DNA of 64,000 nt from Nonomuraea antri (GTDB lineage Bacteria > Actinomycetota > Actinomycetes > Streptosporangiales > Streptosporangiaceae), in NCBI RefSeq assembly GCF_013283785.1, contig NZ_JABCPZ010000030.1, positions 1 to 64,000 on the forward strand. The letters are read 5' to 3'. The translations under genes and the position numbers were made by a program. Shown piece after piece: positions 9,168-19,007 of this stretch. Positions within the stretch are counted from its first letter, which is position 1, and each line of letters opens with the position of its first letter. Under the pieces are notes generated by a model. That model was not told where the DNA came from, did not search any database, and saw only the letters and a list, made by a program, of their open reading frames with translations.

Positions 9168-10598
9168 TTGTCCGACTCAAATCTGACCGAAACCCAGCAG
9201 CGGGCCATGACTGATTTGTTCCGCAAGATCGCGCCGGTGGCCGACGAGCTCGGCCGGCTGTTCGCCGATCAGGGCCATGAGCTGGCCCTCGTCGGCGGCC
9301 CCGTGCGCGACATCCTGCTCGGCCGTATCGGCAAAGACCTCGACCTGACCACAGACGCCCGTCCGGAACGGGTGCTGGAGCTCGTCAGGGACTGGGCCGA
9401 CTCGGTCTGGACGATCGGCATCGATTTCGGCACGGTCGGCCTGCGCAAGGCCAACTTCCTGATCGAGATCACCACCTATCGCAGCGAGTCGTACGACCCG
9501 AAGTCGCGCAAGCCCGAGGTCATGTACGGCGACACCCTCCAGGCCGACCTGGAGCGGCGCGACTTCGCGGTCAACGCGATGGCGGTGCGGCTGCCCGGCC
9601 ACGAGTTCGTCGACCCGTACGGCGGGCTGAGCGACCTGGCGGCCAAGGTGCTGCGCACGCCGGGCCCGCCCGAGCGCTCGTTCGACGACGACCCGCTGCG
9701 CATGCTGCGTGCCGCCAGGTTCGCCTCGCAGCTCGGGTTCACCGTCGACGCGGCGGCCATGGCGGCGATGACGTCGATGGCCGAGCGCATCGAGATCGTC
9801 TCGGCCGAGCGCATCCGCGACGAGCTCGACAAGCTGGTCTGCGGCCGGTACCCGCGCGAAGGCCTGCGGCTGCTGGTGGAGTCCGGGCTGGCCGCGTACG
9901 TGCTGCCCGAGCTGCCCAAGCTGCGCCTGGAGATCGACGAGCACCACCGGCACAAGGACGTCTACGAGCACACGCTGACCGTCCTCGACCAGGCCATGGC
10001 GCAGGAGGAGGACGGCCAGTGCGACCGCATCCTGCGCTGGGCGGCGCTCATGCACGACGTGGGCAAGCCCAAGACGCGCCGCCACGAGGCGGGCGGCCGG
10101 GTCTCCTTCCACCACCACGAGGTGGTCGGCGCCCAGATGACCAAGAAGCGCATGACCGAGCTGAAGTTCCCCAAGGACGTGGTGTCCGACGTCTCCCGCC
10201 TGGTGGAGCTGCACCTGCGCTTCCACGGCTACGGCACGGGGGAGTGGACCGACAGCGCGGTGCGCCGCTACGTCCGCGACGGCGGCCCGCTGCTCGACCG
10301 GCTGCACAAGCTGACCAGGGCCGACTGCACCACCCGCAACAAGCGCAAGGCCGCGACCCTGTCGCGCACCTACGACCAGCTCGAAGAGCGCATCGCGCGG
10401 CTGGCCGACGAGGAGGAGCTGGCCAAGATCCGGCCCGAGCTCGACGGCAACGAGATCCAGGCGGTTCTCGGGGTCGGCCCGGGCCCGGTGGTCGGCCAGG
10501 CGTACAAGTTCCTGCTCGACCTCAGGCTCGACAAGGGCATGATCGGCAAGGAGGCCGCCACCCAGGCGCTACTCGACTGGGCCAGAGCGAACTCGTAG
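9168..10598 (+). CDS. cca: CCA tRNA nucleotidyltransferase
   Basis: 476 residues. The nucleotidyltransferase head has the family GG at residues 43–44 (LVGGPVRDILL) and the metal-binding D57-x-D59. A C-terminal HD domain carries HDVGK near residue 293. It adds or repairs the 3' CCA end of tRNAs. It corresponds to mycobacterial pcnA (Rv3907c). The start is an uncommon TTG at 9168 with AAGGA upstream; ATG at 9207 is a shorter alternative. Its last 30 bases overlap the end of the convergent MFS gene. Confidence 0.93.
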   Translation: MSDSNLTETQQRAMTDLFRKIAPVADELGRLFADQGHELALVGGPVRDILLGRIGKDLDLTTDARPERVLELVRDWADSVWTIGIDFGTVGLRKANFLIEITTYRSESYDPKSRKPEVMYGDTLQADLERRDFAVNAMAVRLPGHEFVDPYGGLSDLAAKVLRTPGPPERSFDDDPLRMLRAARFASQLGFTVDAAAMAAMTSMAERIEIVSAERIRDELDKLVCGRYPREGLRLLVESGLAAYVLPELPKLRLEIDEHHRHKDVYEHTLTVLDQAMAQEEDGQCDRILRWAALMHDVGKPKTRRHEAGGRVSFHHHEVVGAQMTKKRMTELKFPKDVVSDVSRLVELHLRFHGYGTGEWTDSAVRRYVRDGGPLLDRLHKLTRADCTTRNKRKAATLSRTYDQLEERIARLADEEELAKIRPELDGNEIQAVLGVGPGPVVGQAYKFLLDLRLDKGMIGKEAATQALLDWARANS

Positions 10599-11867
10599 CG
10601 CCGAGGCGGTGATCATCCGGTAGGCGAGCCCGGCCAGCGGGTAGCCCACCGCGATGATCGCCACCGCCAGGTACGACTTGCCGTTCGCGGGCAGGATCAC
10701 CGCCGCGGCGGCCGCGGCGGCCACGTAGACGCCGTTGAACAGCATGTCGTAGACGGAGAAGGCACGGCCGCGGTAGGCGTCGTCGACGTCGCGCTGCACG
10801 GCGGTGTCGGCGCAGATCTTGACGCTCTGCCCGGCCACGCCGAGCACGAACCCGGCGATCCACAGCCCCCACTCCTGGAACGGCAGGACCAGCACGGCGG
10901 AGATCAGGCCGGCCGCCGTCAGCGCGATGGGCACCCAGCGTTCCAGCGTGAAGCGCTCGGTCGCCCACGGGGTGAGCACCACCGCGACGGCGAAGCCGAC
11001 GCCCGAGGTGGCCACCACGACGCTGATCCCCTCCAGCGCGGCATCAGGGTCGTTGCTGGTGAAGTAGTAGCGGAACAGGATGATCCCGAGCGCGGTGAGC
11101 AGGCCGTAGAAGAACCGGTGCGCGGCCATCGCGCCCATCGTGGCGGCGGCCACGCGGTGGCGGGCCAGGTGCTTGGCGCCGTCGACGAGGCCGGCCACCA
11201 CGTTGCGCACGGCCTCGCGCGCCTGCGGCTGGTCGGGGTCGAACCACGGGCCGAGCAGGTCGCGCCTCATGGTGCGGGCGACCAGCGCGCTCAGCGCGAA
11301 CAGCACGCCCGAGGCGGCGAGCAGCACCGCGATGCCCAGGTCGTCGCCGCCGACGAGCTTGCGCAGCGCGTAGCCGACGCCGAAGCCGGCGAACGTGACC
11401 ACGGTGCCCGAGGTGGGCACGACCGCGTTGGCCGACAGCAGCCGGTCGGTCGGCACCACGTGCGGCAGCGAGGCGCCGAGCGCGGCCAGGAAGAACCTGT
11501 TGACCGCGAGCACGCCGAGCGCGGCGGCGTAGAACGCGGGATCGGGCACGTCGAGCGCGACCAGCGTGGCGGCCAGGAGCAGCGCCCCGCCGCGGACGAA
11601 CGGCGCGATCACCAGGATCTGCCGCCGCGACCAGCGGTCGATGAACACGCCCACGAACGGGCCGAGCAGGCTGTACGGCAGCAGCAGCACCGCCAGCCCC
11701 GCGGCCACCGCGAGCGCGGTCGTCTGCTCCTCGGGCCGGAAGAAGGCGAAGTTCGCCACCGCGAACTGGAAGATCCCGTCGGAGAACTGGGAGACCAGCC
11801 GGGTGCCGAACAGCCGTCGGAAATCCCTGCCCTGGAGTACCACGCGCAGGTCGGCGACAAATGACAC
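10569..11867 (-). CDS. MFS transporter
   Basis: 432 residues with about twelve hydrophobic helices. The MFS loop 2–3 signature appears as GPFVGVFIDRWSRRQILV near residues 70–87. It resembles the actinobacterial MFS proteins annotated as macrolide or drug efflux, but the substrate cannot be read from the sequence. GTG start. Its 3' end overlaps cca tail to tail by 30 bases. The upstream region holds a short tandem repeat and is shared with the divergent idi gene. Confidence 0.85.
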   Translation of the reverse strand: MSFVADLRVVLQGRDFRRLFGTRLVSQFSDGIFQFAVANFAFFRPEEQTTALAVAAGLAVLLLPYSLLGPFVGVFIDRWSRRQILVIAPFVRGGALLLAATLVALDVPDPAFYAAALGVLAVNRFFLAALGASLPHVVPTDRLLSANAVVPTSGTVVTFAGFGVGYALRKLVGGDDLGIAVLLAASGVLFALSALVARTMRRDLLGPWFDPDQPQAREAVRNVVAGLVDGAKHLARHRVAAATMGAMAAHRFFYGLLTALGIILFRYYFTSNDPDAALEGISVVVATSGVGFAVAVVLTPWATERFTLERWVPIALTAAGLISAVLVLPFQEWGLWIAGFVLGVAGQSVKICADTAVQRDVDDAYRGRAFSVYDMLFNGVYVAAAAAAAVILPANGKSYLAVAIIAVGYPLAGLAYRMITASALRVRSGPVE

Positions 11868-11916
11868 GCAGTCAGCCTAGCCCGGCGGGCCCCATGGACG
11901 ACGCGGTGCGCGTCCG

Positions 11917-11956
11917 CCGGGATGAGCCGGGATGAGCCGGGATGAGCCGGGATGAG
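11917..11956. repeat. Four tandem copies of a 10-bp unit (CCGGGATGAG)
   Basis: The 10-mer CCGGGATGAG is repeated four times without error between the MFS and idi starts. Ten base pairs is about one helical turn, so the copies face the same side of the DNA. It could be a regulatory array or simply a slippage-prone repeat. Confidence 0.85.
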
Positions 11957-12024
11957 GCAGAGGTTGGTGCAGCAGGTGGGCCAACCGTTCCTCCTGGTCA
12001 TCATGATCACGTACGCTTCATAGC

Positions 12025-12609
12025 GTGACGACTGAGGAACACGTTGTACTGGTTGATCCTGAAGGCCGCGCGCTGGGCACCGCGCCCAAGTCGGCCGTGC
12101 ACCGCCAGGACACCCCGCTCCACCTGGCGTTCTCCAGCTATGTCTTCGACCACGACGGTCGCGTGCTGCTGACCAGGCGGGCCGCGCACAAGGTCACCTG
12201 GCCCGGCGTGTGGACCAACAGCTGCTGCGGGCACCCGCTGCCCGGCGAGCCGGTCGACCAGGCCGTCCTGCGCCGGCTCTCCTACGAGCTCGGGCTGGTC
12301 GCCGACCACGCCGACCTGATGCTGCCGACCTTCTCCTACCGGGCCGTGATGGGCAACGGGATCGTCGAGCACGAGCTGTGCCCGGTCTACCGGGTCACGG
12401 TCGACGCCCCGGTGCTGCCGAACCCCGACGAGGTGGGCGAGGTGCGCTGGATGCCGTGGAAGGAGTTCGCCGATGGCGTGCGCAGCGGCCTGCTGGCGAT
12501 CTCGCCCTGGTGCCGCGAGCAGGTCCCGCTGCTCATGGAGCTGGGCGCGGACCCGCTCGGCTGGGCGTCCGCCACCGACGAGCGGCTGCCCCAGGCCGCC
12601 CGCGCGTGA
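12025..12609 (+). CDS. idi: Isopentenyl-diphosphate delta-isomerase, type 1
   Basis: A 194-residue Nudix-fold enzyme interconverting IPP and DMAPP. The catalytic Cys lies in WTNSCCGHP and the acidic partner in GIVEHELCPVYR, both intact. Length is normal for bacterial IDI-1. It starts at GTG 12025; I see no good ribosome-binding site close upstream (the preceding bases are CGCTTCATAGC), so the mRNA may be leaderless, as is common in actinomycetes. It is divergent from the MFS gene and convergent with ino1. Confidence 0.95.
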   Translation: MTTEEHVVLVDPEGRALGTAPKSAVHRQDTPLHLAFSSYVFDHDGRVLLTRRAAHKVTWPGVWTNSCCGHPLPGEPVDQAVLRRLSYELGLVADHADLMLPTFSYRAVMGNGIVEHELCPVYRVTVDAPVLPNPDEVGEVRWMPWKEFADGVRSGLLAISPWCREQVPLLMELGADPLGWASATDERLPQAARA

Positions 12610-12672
12610 CAACGGCGCCGCACGCACCGCGCGCGACGCCGTTTCACGTGAATCACGAGGCCGGGGAAGCCG

Positions 12673-13752
12673 TCACCGCTCGACTTCGCCGCGGATGAAC
12701 TTCTCCACGTACTCGCGCGCCTCGTCGTCGGAGTGCTGGACGGGCGGCGACTTCATGAAGTACGACGACGCCGACAGGATCGGCCCGCCGACGCCCCGGT
12801 CCATCGCGATCTTCGCGGCCCGGACGGCGTCGATGATGATGCCGGCCGAGTTCGGCGAGTCCCACACCTCGAGCTTGTACTCCAGGTTCAGCGGGGTGTC
12901 GCCGAACGAACGGCCTTCGAGCCGGACGTAGGCCCACTTGCGGTCGTCCAGCCACGGCACGTGGTCGGACGGGCCGATGTGCACGTCGGCCTTGCCCATC
13001 TCGTGCGGGATCTGCGAGGTGACCGACTGGGTCTTGGAGATCTTCTTGGACTGGAGGCGGCTGCGCTCCAGCATGTTCATGAAGTCCATGTTGCCGCCGA
13101 AGTTGAGCTGGTAGGTACGCAGCAGCTCGACCCCGCGGTCCTCGAACAACTTGGCCATCACCCGGTGCGTGATCGTGGCGCCCACCTGCGACTTGATGTC
13201 GTCGCCCACGATCGGCACGCCGGCCTCGGTGAACTTCTCCGCCCACTCGGGGTCGGAGGCGATGAAGACCGGCAGCGCGTTCACGAAGCCCACCTTGGCG
13301 TCGATCGCGCACTGCGCGTAGAAGCGGTCGGCCTCCTCCGAACCCACCGGCAGGTAGGACACCAGGACGTCCACCCGCTGGTCCTTCAACACCTGGACCA
13401 CGTCGACGGGTTCCTCGTCGGACTCCTCGATGATCTCGCGGTAGAACTCACCCAGGCCGTCGAAGGTATGACCACGCAGCACGGTCACCCCCGTGGGCGG
13501 CACGTCGGTGATCTTGATCGTGTTGTTCTCGCTGGCGACGATCGCTTCCGACAGGTCGCGGCCGACCTTCTTGGCGTCCACGTCGAAGGCCGCGACGAAC
13601 TCGACGTCGCCTACGTGGTACTCGCCGAACTTCACGTGCATCAGGCCCGGGACCCGTGTGTCCGGGTCGGCGTCCTTGTAGTAGTGAACGCCCTGGACCA
13701 GCGACGACGCGCAGTTGCCGACACCGACAATGGCCACGCGAACCGAACCCAT
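12673..13752 (-). CDS. ino1: Myo-inositol-1-phosphate synthase
   Basis: About 359 residues. The NAD-binding loop GVGNCASS is at the N terminus, and [10 protein letters not shown] and the [14 protein letters not shown] region are family hallmarks. It converts glucose-6-phosphate to inositol-1-phosphate, needed in actinomycetes for mycothiol and phosphatidylinositol. I placed the start at ATG 13752, with GGGAG 8 bases upstream, rather than at 13773. It follows padR by 13 bases and is certainly in its operon; the order matches Rv0047c–Rv0046c. Confidence 0.95.
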   Translation of the reverse strand: MGSVRVAIVGVGNCASSLVQGVHYYKDADPDTRVPGLMHVKFGEYHVGDVEFVAAFDVDAKKVGRDLSEAIVASENNTIKITDVPPTGVTVLRGHTFDGLGEFYREIIEESDEEPVDVVQVLKDQRVDVLVSYLPVGSEEADRFYAQCAIDAKVGFVNALPVFIASDPEWAEKFTEAGVPIVGDDIKSQVGATITHRVMAKLFEDRGVELLRTYQLNFGGNMDFMNMLERSRLQSKKISKTQSVTSQIPHEMGKADVHIGPSDHVPWLDDRKWAYVRLEGRSFGDTPLNLEYKLEVWDSPNSAGIIIDAVRAAKIAMDRGVGGPILSASSYFMKSPPVQHSDDEAREYVEKFIRGEVER

Positions 13753-13765
13753 CGCACTCGCTCCC

Positions 13766-14350
13766 TTACTCATCAGTTGACGTGGTATCTCTTTCGGGCC
13801 CCTCAGAGGCCCGTCTCTCCGTTGCGATCAACTCGTTCAGCCAACGCACCTCGCGTTCGACCGACTCCAGCCCGTGGCGCTGCAGTTCGAGCGTGTAGCT
13901 GTCGAGACGCTCCCTGGTCCGCGCCAGGGCCGTGCGCACGGCGTCGAGTCGCTCTTCCAACCGGCTGCGCCGGCCTTCGAGGATGCGCAGGCGCACCTCG
14001 GCCTCGGTGTGCCTGAAGAAGGCGAAGTGCACGCCGAAGGATTCGTCCTCCCAAGCGGAGGGACCGGCCTGGGTGAGCAGCTCTTGCAGGCGCTCCTTGC
14101 CCTCGGCCGTCAGCTTGTAGACGATCTTCGACCTGCCCCCGACGATCGCGGGTTGTTCCGGCTGCTCTTCCGTGATGAGGCCCTGCGCCAGCAGTGATCG
14201 CAGACAGGGGTACAGCGACCCGTAGGAGAACGCACGGAACATCCCCAGCAGGGCGTTGAGCCGTTTGCGCAGCTCATAGCCATGGAGCGGCGTCTCGTGC
14301 AGCGACCCGAGCACGGCGAGTTCCAGTACCCGGCCCTGTCCGCCGGCCAT
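13766..14350 (-). CDS. PadR-family transcriptional regulator
   Basis: 194 residues: an N-terminal winged helix ([22 protein letters not shown], then [17 protein letters not shown]) and a C-terminal Vir_act_alpha_C-like helical dimerisation arm with many Arg and Glu. The start ATG 14350 fits the family; an upstream extension to 14485 is not supported. It precedes ino1 with 13 bp between them and has a near-textbook PadR dyad 23 bp upstream of its start, so it probably represses itself and ino1. The ligand is unknown. Confidence 0.9.
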   Translation of the reverse strand: MAGGQGRVLELAVLGSLHETPLHGYELRKRLNALLGMFRAFSYGSLYPCLRSLLAQGLITEEQPEQPAIVGGRSKIVYKLTAEGKERLQELLTQAGPSAWEDESFGVHFAFFRHTEAEVRLRILEGRRSRLEERLDAVRTALARTRERLDSYTLELQRHGLESVEREVRWLNELIATERRASEGPERDTTSTDE

Positions 14351-14372
14351 GGGAACCGCCCCCTCTCGCGTC

Positions 14373-14393
14373 GATGTATCGAGCCGATACATC
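14373..14393 (-). promoter_or_regulatory. Probable PadR operator in the padR–ino1 promoter
   Basis: A perfect inverted repeat with 9-bp arms, GATGTATCG, spacer AGC, CGATACATC. The outer ATGT...ACAT is the core known for PadR-family operators. It lies 23–43 bp upstream of the padR start and about 90 bp from the divergent DUF5318 gene, so it may act on both. Confidence 0.75.
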
Positions 14394-14483
14394 CTGAGGA
14401 TACGTCGCTCCGCTATATCGCCGCAATTAAGGGTTTGACCAAGCCGTTGGGATGAATCGGTAAAACGCCGTAGTCTGGCGCTC

Positions 14484-14870
14484 ATGTGGTCACAGCGAAG
14501 GGTGGTGGACTACGGCCTCGCCAAGCGGGCGGTCGTCCGCTCCCTGCGTACCGGGCGGGCCTCGCGCGGTGACGTCTGTGACGCACAGCCCTACCTCCTC
14601 CGCGCGGCCCGTTTCTTCGGTGAACCGACCGAACGTCTCTGCCCGGTGTGCGAGAGGGAGAACGTCACCAACGTGACCTATGTCTATGGGGATTCGTTGG
14701 GGCGGCATGCCGGTCAGGCAAAGGTCACATCAGAGCTCGCCGAGATGGCCCATGATTACGATGAGTTCCGGGTGTACGTCGTCGAGGTCTGCCAAGGTTG
14801 TTCCTGGAACCACCTGACGGTCTCGTTCGTCCTCGGAAACGGACCGCCGGACCTCGTCGGCCGAACCTGA
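14484..14870 (+). CDS. DUF5318-type zinc-ribbon protein (Rv0049 homologue)
   Basis: A 128-residue soluble protein of unknown function. It has two CxxC pairs, CPVC near residue 53 and CQGC near residue 104, forming a probable zinc site. Its place between padR and ponA is the same as Rv0049 in M. tuberculosis. ATG at 14484. Conserved linkage to ponA suggests a cell-envelope or division role, but nothing in the sequence shows it. Confidence 0.82.
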   Translation: MWSQRRVVDYGLAKRAVVRSLRTGRASRGDVCDAQPYLLRAARFFGEPTERLCPVCERENVTNVTYVYGDSLGRHAGQAKVTSELAEMAHDYDEFRVYVVEVCQGCSWNHLTVSFVLGNGPPDLVGRT

Positions 14871-14919
14871 TGACCGAGGGCGGGAAACCTCACGCCCAAC
14901 GCCGTTTTATCCGTCGACG

Positions 14920-17688
14920 ATGCGAGGACGTGTGAGTAACAGCATGAATGAGGGGGCGGCCCATCCGCCTCGCCCTGGGCGGCGCCGTCGCTCCAGCTCA
15001 TCCCGTTCTGTGCCCCCAGGTTCTCCCGCTCAAACCGGTGACGCGGGTTGGGGCGCGGCGCAGCCGCAGCGGCGGCCCGAGGCCGCCTACGAGCAGACCG
15101 GCGCCATGGCCGCGCAGCAGTACGAGGAGCCGTCCGGCCGGCAGCGCAACTCCGGCCCGCAGCGGCCCCAGCAGCCCGGCCCGCAGCAGCCCGGCCCCCA
15201 GGGACCGGGCCCTTACCAGCAGGGTCCGCAGGAGACCGCGATGACCCAGCGGCATCCCGCCGCGTCCGAGCCCGCGCCCACGCAGCGTCAGCCGCGCGCG
15301 CGTTCCAGGCAGGACGGCGGCGGCAGGCGAGACGGGGGCCGCCAGGACGCGGGCAGGCAGGACACCCGCGTGGTCGGCAGCCAGGAGACGATCGTCAGCG
15401 ACGCGCCGCCGCGGCGCGGCCGCAGGGGCGGCGCCGGCGCCCCGCCGGACCCGCCGGGGCCGCCGAAGAAGACGCGCGGCGGCTGGCGCAGGTTCGTGCC
15501 GAGCTGGAAGATCGTCGTGGCCGGCTTCGTGGTGCTGGCGGCGGGCCTGTTCGGCATGGTCATGGTCGCCTACTCGCTCACGCCCCTGCCCGACGAGGAT
15601 TCCGCGCAGGCCGCCGCGGTGGCCCAGCAGAGCATCATCTACTACAACGACGGCAAGACCGAGATCGCCAGACTGGGCACCAAGCGGACGATCGTCCGCT
15701 ACGACCAGCTGTCCGATTACCTCAAGGACGCCACGGTCGCCATCGAGAACGACACGTTCTGGACGGACTCCGGCATCTCGATCTCCGGCATGTTCCGCTC
15801 GGTCTGGATGACGGCGACCGGCCAGCAGCTCCAGGGCGCCTCGACCATCACCCAGCAGATGGCCCGTAACTACTACGACGGCCTGAGCAGGGACGTCTCG
15901 GTCACCCGTAAGGTCAAGGAGATCTTCGTCGCGGTCAAGCTCGACCAGCGGCTGACCAAGGAAGACATCCTCAGGAACTACCTGAACACCGTCAACTTCG
16001 GTCTCGCCTACGGCGCCGAGGCCGCGGCCAGGGAATACTTCGGCAAGAAGGCCACCGCCAAGAACCTCACGCCGTCGCAGGCGGCCTACCTGGCGGCCAG
16101 GATCCAGCAGCCGAACTGGAAGCCCGACGCGCCTGAGCTGAAGTACCGGTGGAAGACCGTCATCGACTACATGGCCAAGCAGTGGCCGCAGAAGTACGGC
16201 GACCTGCCCGCCAAGGCGGAGTTCCCCAAGACCGCCAAGCGCAGCCAGTCCCAGGACCTGGGCGACCTCAAGGGCTACATGGTCAAGGAGGTCATGGCGG
16301 AGCTGGCCGACCGCAACGTGACCGACGAAATGGTGCGCAGCGAGGGCTACAAGATCGTCTCCACCTTCGACAAGAAGCTCATGGAGGACGCCAAGAAGGC
16401 CGTCCACACCCACATGGACCAGATGTCGTCGGAGTTCCACACCGGTCTGGCCGCCGTCGACCCGAAGACCGGGCGCGTGATCGCGTTCTACGGCGGTGAC
16501 GACTACGACAAGGACCAGTTCAACGAGCCCTTCGACGCGGAGAAGCAGGCCGCGTCGGCGTTCAAGCCGTACGTGCTGGCCGCCTGGCTGCAGGCCGGCT
16601 ACTCGCTGCAGAGCTACGTGCCGGGTAACAAGACCGTGCCGGAGAAGATCCCCGGCCAGGCGAAGACGGGCTTCAACAACAGCCACAACGAAGACCCCGC
16701 GATCGACGTGATCAGGGCGACCGCCCAGTCGGTCAACACCGCCTACGTGTCGATGGCGTTCAAGCTGCCGAACCAGCTCGAGGACGTCAACGATCTCGTC
16801 AAGCTCGCCGGGTTCAACGCCGAGCGCATGGACGAGGACGTGCGCGACCACCAGTTCCAGTTCTCCATCGGCAGCGCGCTGGTGTCACCGGTGGAGCAGG
16901 CGGCCGGCTACTCGATCTTCGCCAACGGGGGCAAGTACACCCGTTACCACGTGATCCAGAAGGTCACCAAGGACGGCCAGGTCGTGCTGCCCGAGCTGCG
17001 CAACGTCAAGAAGGTCATCGACCCCGACGTGGCCGCCGACGCCACGATCGCCATGCAGGAGGTGCTCAAGAGCGGCACCGCGCGGGGTCAGGGCCTGGGC
17101 GCCCGGCCGGCGGCCGGCAAGACCGGTACGAACAACGACGAGAAGGAAGCCTGGTTCGTCGGTTACACGCCGCAGCTCAGCGTGGCCGTGGGCATGTACA
17201 GGGAGGTGTGTTACACCAAGACGGGCAGGGTCGTGCCGCCCAGGAACTCGGCCTGTCCCGCGACGCCAGGCGGCAAGGCGAGCAAGAAGTACGGGCCGCA
17301 TAACCCGTACAGCACGGCCAGGGAGGCCTCGCTCGGCTTCGAGGGCGCGGGTCCGCCCACCCGCGTGTGGCGCACGTTCATGATGCTCGCGCACGAGGGC
17401 AAGGAGATCGAGCAGTTCCCCGCGCGGGCCGACGTCGGCATCGCGGAGAACATCGTGACCAAGCCGACGCCCACGCCGACCCCGACCGACCCGTTCGGCG
17501 ACCCGACCGGCGACCCGGACTGCGGCCTGCTCGGCTGTGACGACATCGGCGAGGACGTGACCTCCGACCCCGACGTCGACCAGGGCATCCCCGACTCCGA
17601 AGACCACGGGATCATGGGCGGCGGCACGGCTCCGCAGCCGGGATCGTCCGGTCCGACGCCCGTGCCGAGCAGACCCGAGGACCGGTGA
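14920..17688 (+). CDS. ponA: Bifunctional penicillin-binding protein (transglycosylase/transpeptidase), PonA type
   Basis: 922 residues. A long Pro/Gln/Arg-rich cytoplasmic N terminus (to about residue 190) is followed by one membrane helix (KIVVAGFVVLAAGLFGMVMV). The GT51 domain has the catalytic-Glu region IENDTFW at E276 and GASTITQQMARN. The transpeptidase has S546-x-x-K549 (SAFK), S604-V-N606 and K734-T-G. A Pro/Thr-rich C-terminal tail ends it. It polymerises and cross-links peptidoglycan. The exact start is uncertain: GTG 14932 and ATG 14944 are alternatives. Its TGA overlaps the GTG of the next gene. Confidence 0.92.
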   Translation: MRGRVSNSMNEGAAHPPRPGRRRRSSSSRSVPPGSPAQTGDAGWGAAQPQRRPEAAYEQTGAMAAQQYEEPSGRQRNSGPQRPQQPGPQQPGPQGPGPYQQGPQETAMTQRHPAASEPAPTQRQPRARSRQDGGGRRDGGRQDAGRQDTRVVGSQETIVSDAPPRRGRRGGAGAPPDPPGPPKKTRGGWRRFVPSWKIVVAGFVVLAAGLFGMVMVAYSLTPLPDEDSAQAAAVAQQSIIYYNDGKTEIARLGTKRTIVRYDQLSDYLKDATVAIENDTFWTDSGISISGMFRSVWMTATGQQLQGASTITQQMARNYYDGLSRDVSVTRKVKEIFVAVKLDQRLTKEDILRNYLNTVNFGLAYGAEAAAREYFGKKATAKNLTPSQAAYLAARIQQPNWKPDAPELKYRWKTVIDYMAKQWPQKYGDLPAKAEFPKTAKRSQSQDLGDLKGYMVKEVMAELADRNVTDEMVRSEGYKIVSTFDKKLMEDAKKAVHTHMDQMSSEFHTGLAAVDPKTGRVIAFYGGDDYDKDQFNEPFDAEKQAASAFKPYVLAAWLQAGYSLQSYVPGNKTVPEKIPGQAKTGFNNSHNEDPAIDVIRATAQSVNTAYVSMAFKLPNQLEDVNDLVKLAGFNAERMDEDVRDHQFQFSIGSALVSPVEQAAGYSIFANGGKYTRYHVIQKVTKDGQVVLPELRNVKKVIDPDVAADATIAMQEVLKSGTARGQGLGARPAAGKTGTNNDEKEAWFVGYTPQLSVAVGMYREVCYTKTGRVVPPRNSACPATPGGKASKKYGPHNPYSTAREASLGFEGAGPPTRVWRTFMMLAHEGKEIEQFPARADVGIAENIVTKPTPTPTPTDPFGDPTGDPDCGLLGCDDIGEDVTSDPDVDQGIPDSEDHGIMGGGTAPQPGSSGPTPVPSRPEDR

Positions 17689-19007
17689 CCACCGACACCG
17701 AGGTCCGCGCCCCGCTGATGGCGCGCGCCGTCCCGTACCTGCCCCTGGGCCTGTTCGCGGCCCTGGGGGCGGTGCTGGCGTACGTGGTGAGGCTGCCCTG
17801 CCGCTCCGGCGGCTGGGGCGACCAGGTCACCATCTACACGAACTTCTGCTACACCGACATCTACCCGCTGTACTTCGACCGCCAGCTCGCCACGCAGAAC
17901 CCGTACTTCGCGGACGTGCCGTTCGAGAAGCAGGTCGAGTACCCGGTGGTGCTGGGCGAGGTCATGCAGGCCATCGCCTGGGTGGTGCGCGAGCTGGCCA
18001 TCGACCCGGCCGCGCAGGCGGTGAAGTTCTACGACCTCACGGTCATCCTGCTCGGCGTCTGCCTGGTGGCCGGCGTGCTGCTGATGGCCGCGGTGGCCGG
18101 GCCGACCAGGCGGTGGGACCCGCTGTGGTACGCGATCTCGCCCGTCGTGGTCTTCGCCGCCTACATCAACTGGGACCTGGTCGCCGGCGCGCTGTCGATG
18201 GGCATGCTGCTGGCCTGGTCGCGCCGCCGGCACGTGCTGGCGGGCGTGCTGCTGGGGCTGGCGATCGCGACCAAGTTCTATCCGCTGATGTTCATCGGCG
18301 CGTTGTTCCTGCTCAGCCTGCGTACGTTGAAGTGGCGGCCGTTCCTGGTCACGGTGGGCTCGGCGGCCGGCGCGTGGCTCGCGGTGAACCTGCCGTACAT
18401 GGTGTTCGCCTGGGAGGGCTGGAAGCGGTTCTACGTCTTCTCCCAGGAACGCGGCATCGACTGGGGCTCGGTCTGGCTGTTCTTCCAGAACAAGGGCTGG
18501 CCGATCGTGGGTGCGTCCAACGTCAGCATCCTCGGCATGACCTCGCTGGCGCTGTTGTGTGTGGGCATCGCCGTGCTGACGCTGGCCGCGCCGCGCCGCC
18601 CGCGCCTGGCGCAGATCTGCTTCCTGGCGCTGGCCGCGTTCATGATGACGAACAAGGTGTGGTCGCCGCAGTTCGTGCTCTGGCTGGTGCCGTTCGCCGT
18701 GCTGGCCAGGCCGAACTGGAAGCCGCTGGTGCTGTGGCAGCTCGCCGAGCTGTGGTACTTCTTCGCGATCTGGCTCTACCTGCTCTCGCAGGGGCCGGTG
18801 AGCCGTCCCGATCTGGGCATCGGTGACGACACGTACTTCACCGCCGTGTGGGGACGCGTCATCACCATCGGCATCATGATGGCCTTCGTCGTCCGCGACA
18901 TCCTGCGGCCGGAGAGAGACCTGGTGCGCCAGGACGGGATCGACGATCAGGTGGGCGGCGTGTTCGACGGCGCCCAGGACCGCTTCTCGCTGAACACCGT
19001 ACGATGA
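17685..19007 (+). CDS. GT87-like polytopic glycosyltransferase (Rv0051 homologue)
   Basis: 440 residues with roughly ten hydrophobic helices and an extracytoplasmic first loop containing FCYTDIYPLYFDR and acidic residues. This pattern fits polyprenyl-phosphate-dependent GT-C glycosyltransferases of the GT87 type, which use lipid-linked mannose or arabinose in cell-wall glycan synthesis. The donor and acceptor cannot be told. GTG start overlaps the ponA stop (GTGA), and its own stop overlaps the next start (ATGA), so ponA and the two glycosyltransferases form a coupled unit. Confidence 0.8.
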   Translation: MTTDTEVRAPLMARAVPYLPLGLFAALGAVLAYVVRLPCRSGGWGDQVTIYTNFCYTDIYPLYFDRQLATQNPYFADVPFEKQVEYPVVLGEVMQAIAWVVRELAIDPAAQAVKFYDLTVILLGVCLVAGVLLMAAVAGPTRRWDPLWYAISPVVVFAAYINWDLVAGALSMGMLLAWSRRRHVLAGVLLGLAIATKFYPLMFIGALFLLSLRTLKWRPFLVTVGSAAGAWLAVNLPYMVFAWEGWKRFYVFSQERGIDWGSVWLFFQNKGWPIVGASNVSILGMTSLALLCVGIAVLTLAAPRRPRLAQICFLALAAFMMTNKVWSPQFVLWLVPFAVLARPNWKPLVLWQLAELWYFFAIWLYLLSQGPVSRPDLGIGDDTYFTAVWGRVITIGIMMAFVVRDILRPERDLVRQDGIDDQVGGVFDGAQDRFSLNTVR

